Assembly: GCA_002492075.1 (NCBI GenBank)
Contig: DKXD01000165.1
Coordinates: forward strand, 1 to 7,179
Length of the DNA: 7,179 nt
Reading direction: 5' to 3'
Source: Ruminococcaceae bacterium UBA7135
GTDB taxonomy: Bacteria; Bacillota; Clostridia; Oscillospirales; Ruminococcaceae
Numbering within the stretch: the stretch's first letter is position 1; each line of letters starts with the position of its first letter. Below are positions 6,700 through 7,179 of the stretch, one piece after another. A model generated the notes under the pieces. It was given only the letters and a program-made list of their open reading frames with translations. It made no database searches and had not been told where the DNA came from. Position numbers and translations under genes: made by a program.

Positions 6700-6957
6700 T
6701 TATTGAATATACTCATTATAGGCGGCGAGTATCTTTTCCTCCAATTTTTCGCGCACGTCCGCGGAGATCGGGTGAATGATATCCCGAAAAGCGCCGCTGT
6801 CCTCGCGGCGGCTGGGCATTGCCACAAAAAGCCGTTCGTCTCCTTGAACGAGCTTTATATCGTGAATTGCTATCGCGTTATCGATAGTTATTGAAACAAC
6901 TGCGCGAAGCCGTCCGTCGTTCATAGTTTTTCTGATTTTGATGTCGCTTATTTCCAT
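6700..6957 (-). CDS. spoVG: SpoVG family regulator
   Basis: This small cytoplasmic nucleic-acid-binding regulator belongs to the SpoVG family. B. subtilis SpoVG affects septation during sporulation, and homologues in Staphylococcus and Listeria bind DNA or RNA and act as global regulators. At 85 residues it is slightly shorter than the B. subtilis protein of about 97, lacking the acidic C-terminal extension. The N-terminus MEISDIKIRK and the core DGRLRAVVSITIDNAIAIHDIKL (residues 14-36) match the family. So does the signature LFVAMPSRR...GAFRDIIHPI (43-64), and a C-terminal helix follows. The frame is open to an upstream TTG at 6972, but that would place the Shine-Dalgarno GGAGG (6964-6968) inside the coding region, so I chose the ATG at 6957. 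It is not next to glmU, its usual neighbour in Bacilli. Presence of spoVG does not prove sporulation, since non-sporulating Firmicutes also carry it. Confidence 0.95.
   Translation of the reverse strand: MEISDIKIRKTMNDGRLRAVVSITIDNAIAIHDIKLVQGDERLFVAMPSRREDSGAFRDIIHPISADVREKLEEKILAAYNEYIQ
6828..6892 (+). terminator. Two tandem hairpins, weak candidate terminator for the plus-strand operon
   Basis: No terminator fits between the Nudix stop and spoVG, so I searched inside spoVG on the plus strand. Arm 6828-6837 (AAAGCCGTTC) pairs with GAACG and GCTTT (6846-6856, with bulged A at 6851) around an 8-base loop, followed by ATAT. A second stem CTATCG/CGATAG (6870-6875 and 6882-6887) follows and precedes TTATT. 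Both have weak U-tracts. On the minus strand the first stem is followed by five Ts within spoVG itself, which could equally be chance. Plausible but unproven. Confidence 0.25.
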
Positions 6958-6963
6958 AGTTTT

Positions 6964-6968
6964 CCTCC
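6964..6968 (-). promoter_or_regulatory. spoVG ribosome binding site
   Basis: On the minus strand GGAGG lies six bases ahead of the ATG at 6957. It is an optimal Shine-Dalgarno and is what excludes the upstream TTG at 6972 as the start. Confidence 0.88.
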
Positions 6969-7055
6969 GCAAAGTGATGTCTTTACCGTTTATTTGGTAA
7001 GGTTACGTTTATATTTTGGAAAAAACGCGAAGAATTATTCATACACGAAGCATTA

Positions 7056-7084
7056 TTTTTAAAGTGTTAAACGGCGTCTGTAAA
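7056..7084 (-). promoter_or_regulatory. Candidate sigma-A promoter for spoVG
   Basis: On the minus strand TTTACA (7084-7079) agrees with TTGACA at 5 of 6 bases. After a 17-base spacer comes TAAAAA (7061-7056), 4 of 6 against TATAAT. Transcription would start near 7049, giving a leader of about 92 bases before the spoVG ATG. I looked for the sigma-H elements that drive spoVG in B. subtilis (AGGA-type -35 with GAAT-type -10) and did not find a convincing pair. The region is AT-rich, so chance matches are easy. Confidence 0.4.
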
Positions 7085-7086
7085 TT

Positions 7087-7096
7087 TTGCCGGCAA
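7087..7096. promoter_or_regulatory. 10-bp palindrome between divergent promoters, possible operator
   Basis: TTGCCGGCAA is a perfect inverted repeat. It lies between the candidate spoVG -35 (7079-7084) and the candidate -35 element of the rightward gene (7098-7103). Its GC-rich core stands out in an AT-rich region. A dimeric regulator bound here could affect both promoters. Palindromes of this length arise by chance about once per kilobase, so only the position makes it notable. Confidence 0.3.
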
Positions 7097-7097
7097 T

Positions 7098-7127
7098 GTC
7101 ATAAATAAAATCAGTGTTGCATATTAT
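7098..7127 (+). promoter_or_regulatory. Candidate promoter for the rightward partial gene
   Basis: TATTAT (7122-7127) is a fair sigma-A -10 but has no good TTGACA 17 bases upstream. The same stretch fits a sporulation sigma-E pattern better. GTCATA (7098-7103) matches the start of the -35 GTCATATT, and CATATTAT (7120-7127) matches 6 of 8 positions of CATACANT, with a 14-base gap after TCATAAA. Transcription would begin near 7134, about 26 bases before the TTG start at 7160, a sensible distance. Confidence 0.3.
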
Positions 7128-7159
7128 TTTGTGATTTTTTATTCAAAGGGGAAATACCA

Positions 7160-7179
7160 TTGAAAAACTTTCTTAAAGG
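7160..7179 (+). CDS. Start of an unidentified protein (partial, cut by the window end)
   Basis: A TTG codon at 7160 follows the Shine-Dalgarno AAAGGGG (7145-7151) by eight bases and opens a frame reading (M)KNFLK to the window end. The Lys-rich opening followed by hydrophobic residues is how many signal peptides and membrane proteins begin, but six residues cannot identify the protein. The ribosome site and upstream -10-like element support a real start. It is transcribed divergently from spoVG. Confidence 0.5.

Noticed and set aside
6958..7159. Sigma-H promoter for spoVG, as in B. subtilis
   Set aside because: GAAT occurs on the minus strand, but without the preceding purine or an AGGA-type -35 at the right spacing. 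The sigma-A-like pair fits better.

Overview
This looks like ordinary chromosome from a Gram-positive, Firmicutes-type bacterium, most likely a clostridial lineage such as the Oscillospiraceae/Ruminococcaceae. That placement is inference. It rests on strong purine-rich Shine-Dalgarno sites before nearly every gene, a moderate G+C content, and a gene set typical of Firmicutes: a DUF1934/YwiB-family protein, a YfhO-family membrane protein and SpoVG. I see no insertion sequence, phage gene, CRISPR array, tRNA or rRNA.

Positions 1-183 are an AT-rich leader that opens with a long GC-rich hairpin. From 184 to 6698, five genes run on the plus strand with gaps of 34, 10, 39 and 3 bases and probably form one operon: ddl (D-alanine-D-alanine ligase), a DUF1934 protein, argS (arginyl-tRNA synthetase), a large YfhO-family polytopic membrane protein, and a Nudix hydrolase of the ADP-ribose pyrophosphatase type. 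One base after the Nudix stop lies the stop codon of spoVG, which runs on the minus strand (6957-6700). A 202-base divergent intergenic region follows. It holds candidate promoters in both directions with a small palindrome between them. The window ends in the first codons of another plus-strand gene, which has a TTG start.

Functionally the operon combines peptidoglycan precursor synthesis (Ddl), translation (ArgS), probable envelope glycosylation (YfhO) and nucleotide-sugar or nucleotide housekeeping (Nudix). These genes share an operon but need not share a pathway.

I found no convincing new multi-gene system. The most distinctive signal is regulatory. A good intrinsic terminator for spoVG is written into the antisense strand of the Nudix coding sequence (6592-6617), so the convergent transcripts appear to overlap. 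The other observations are an unusually long charged cytoplasmic tail on the YfhO protein, a palindrome between the divergent promoters, and a strong hairpin without a U-tract at the window start.
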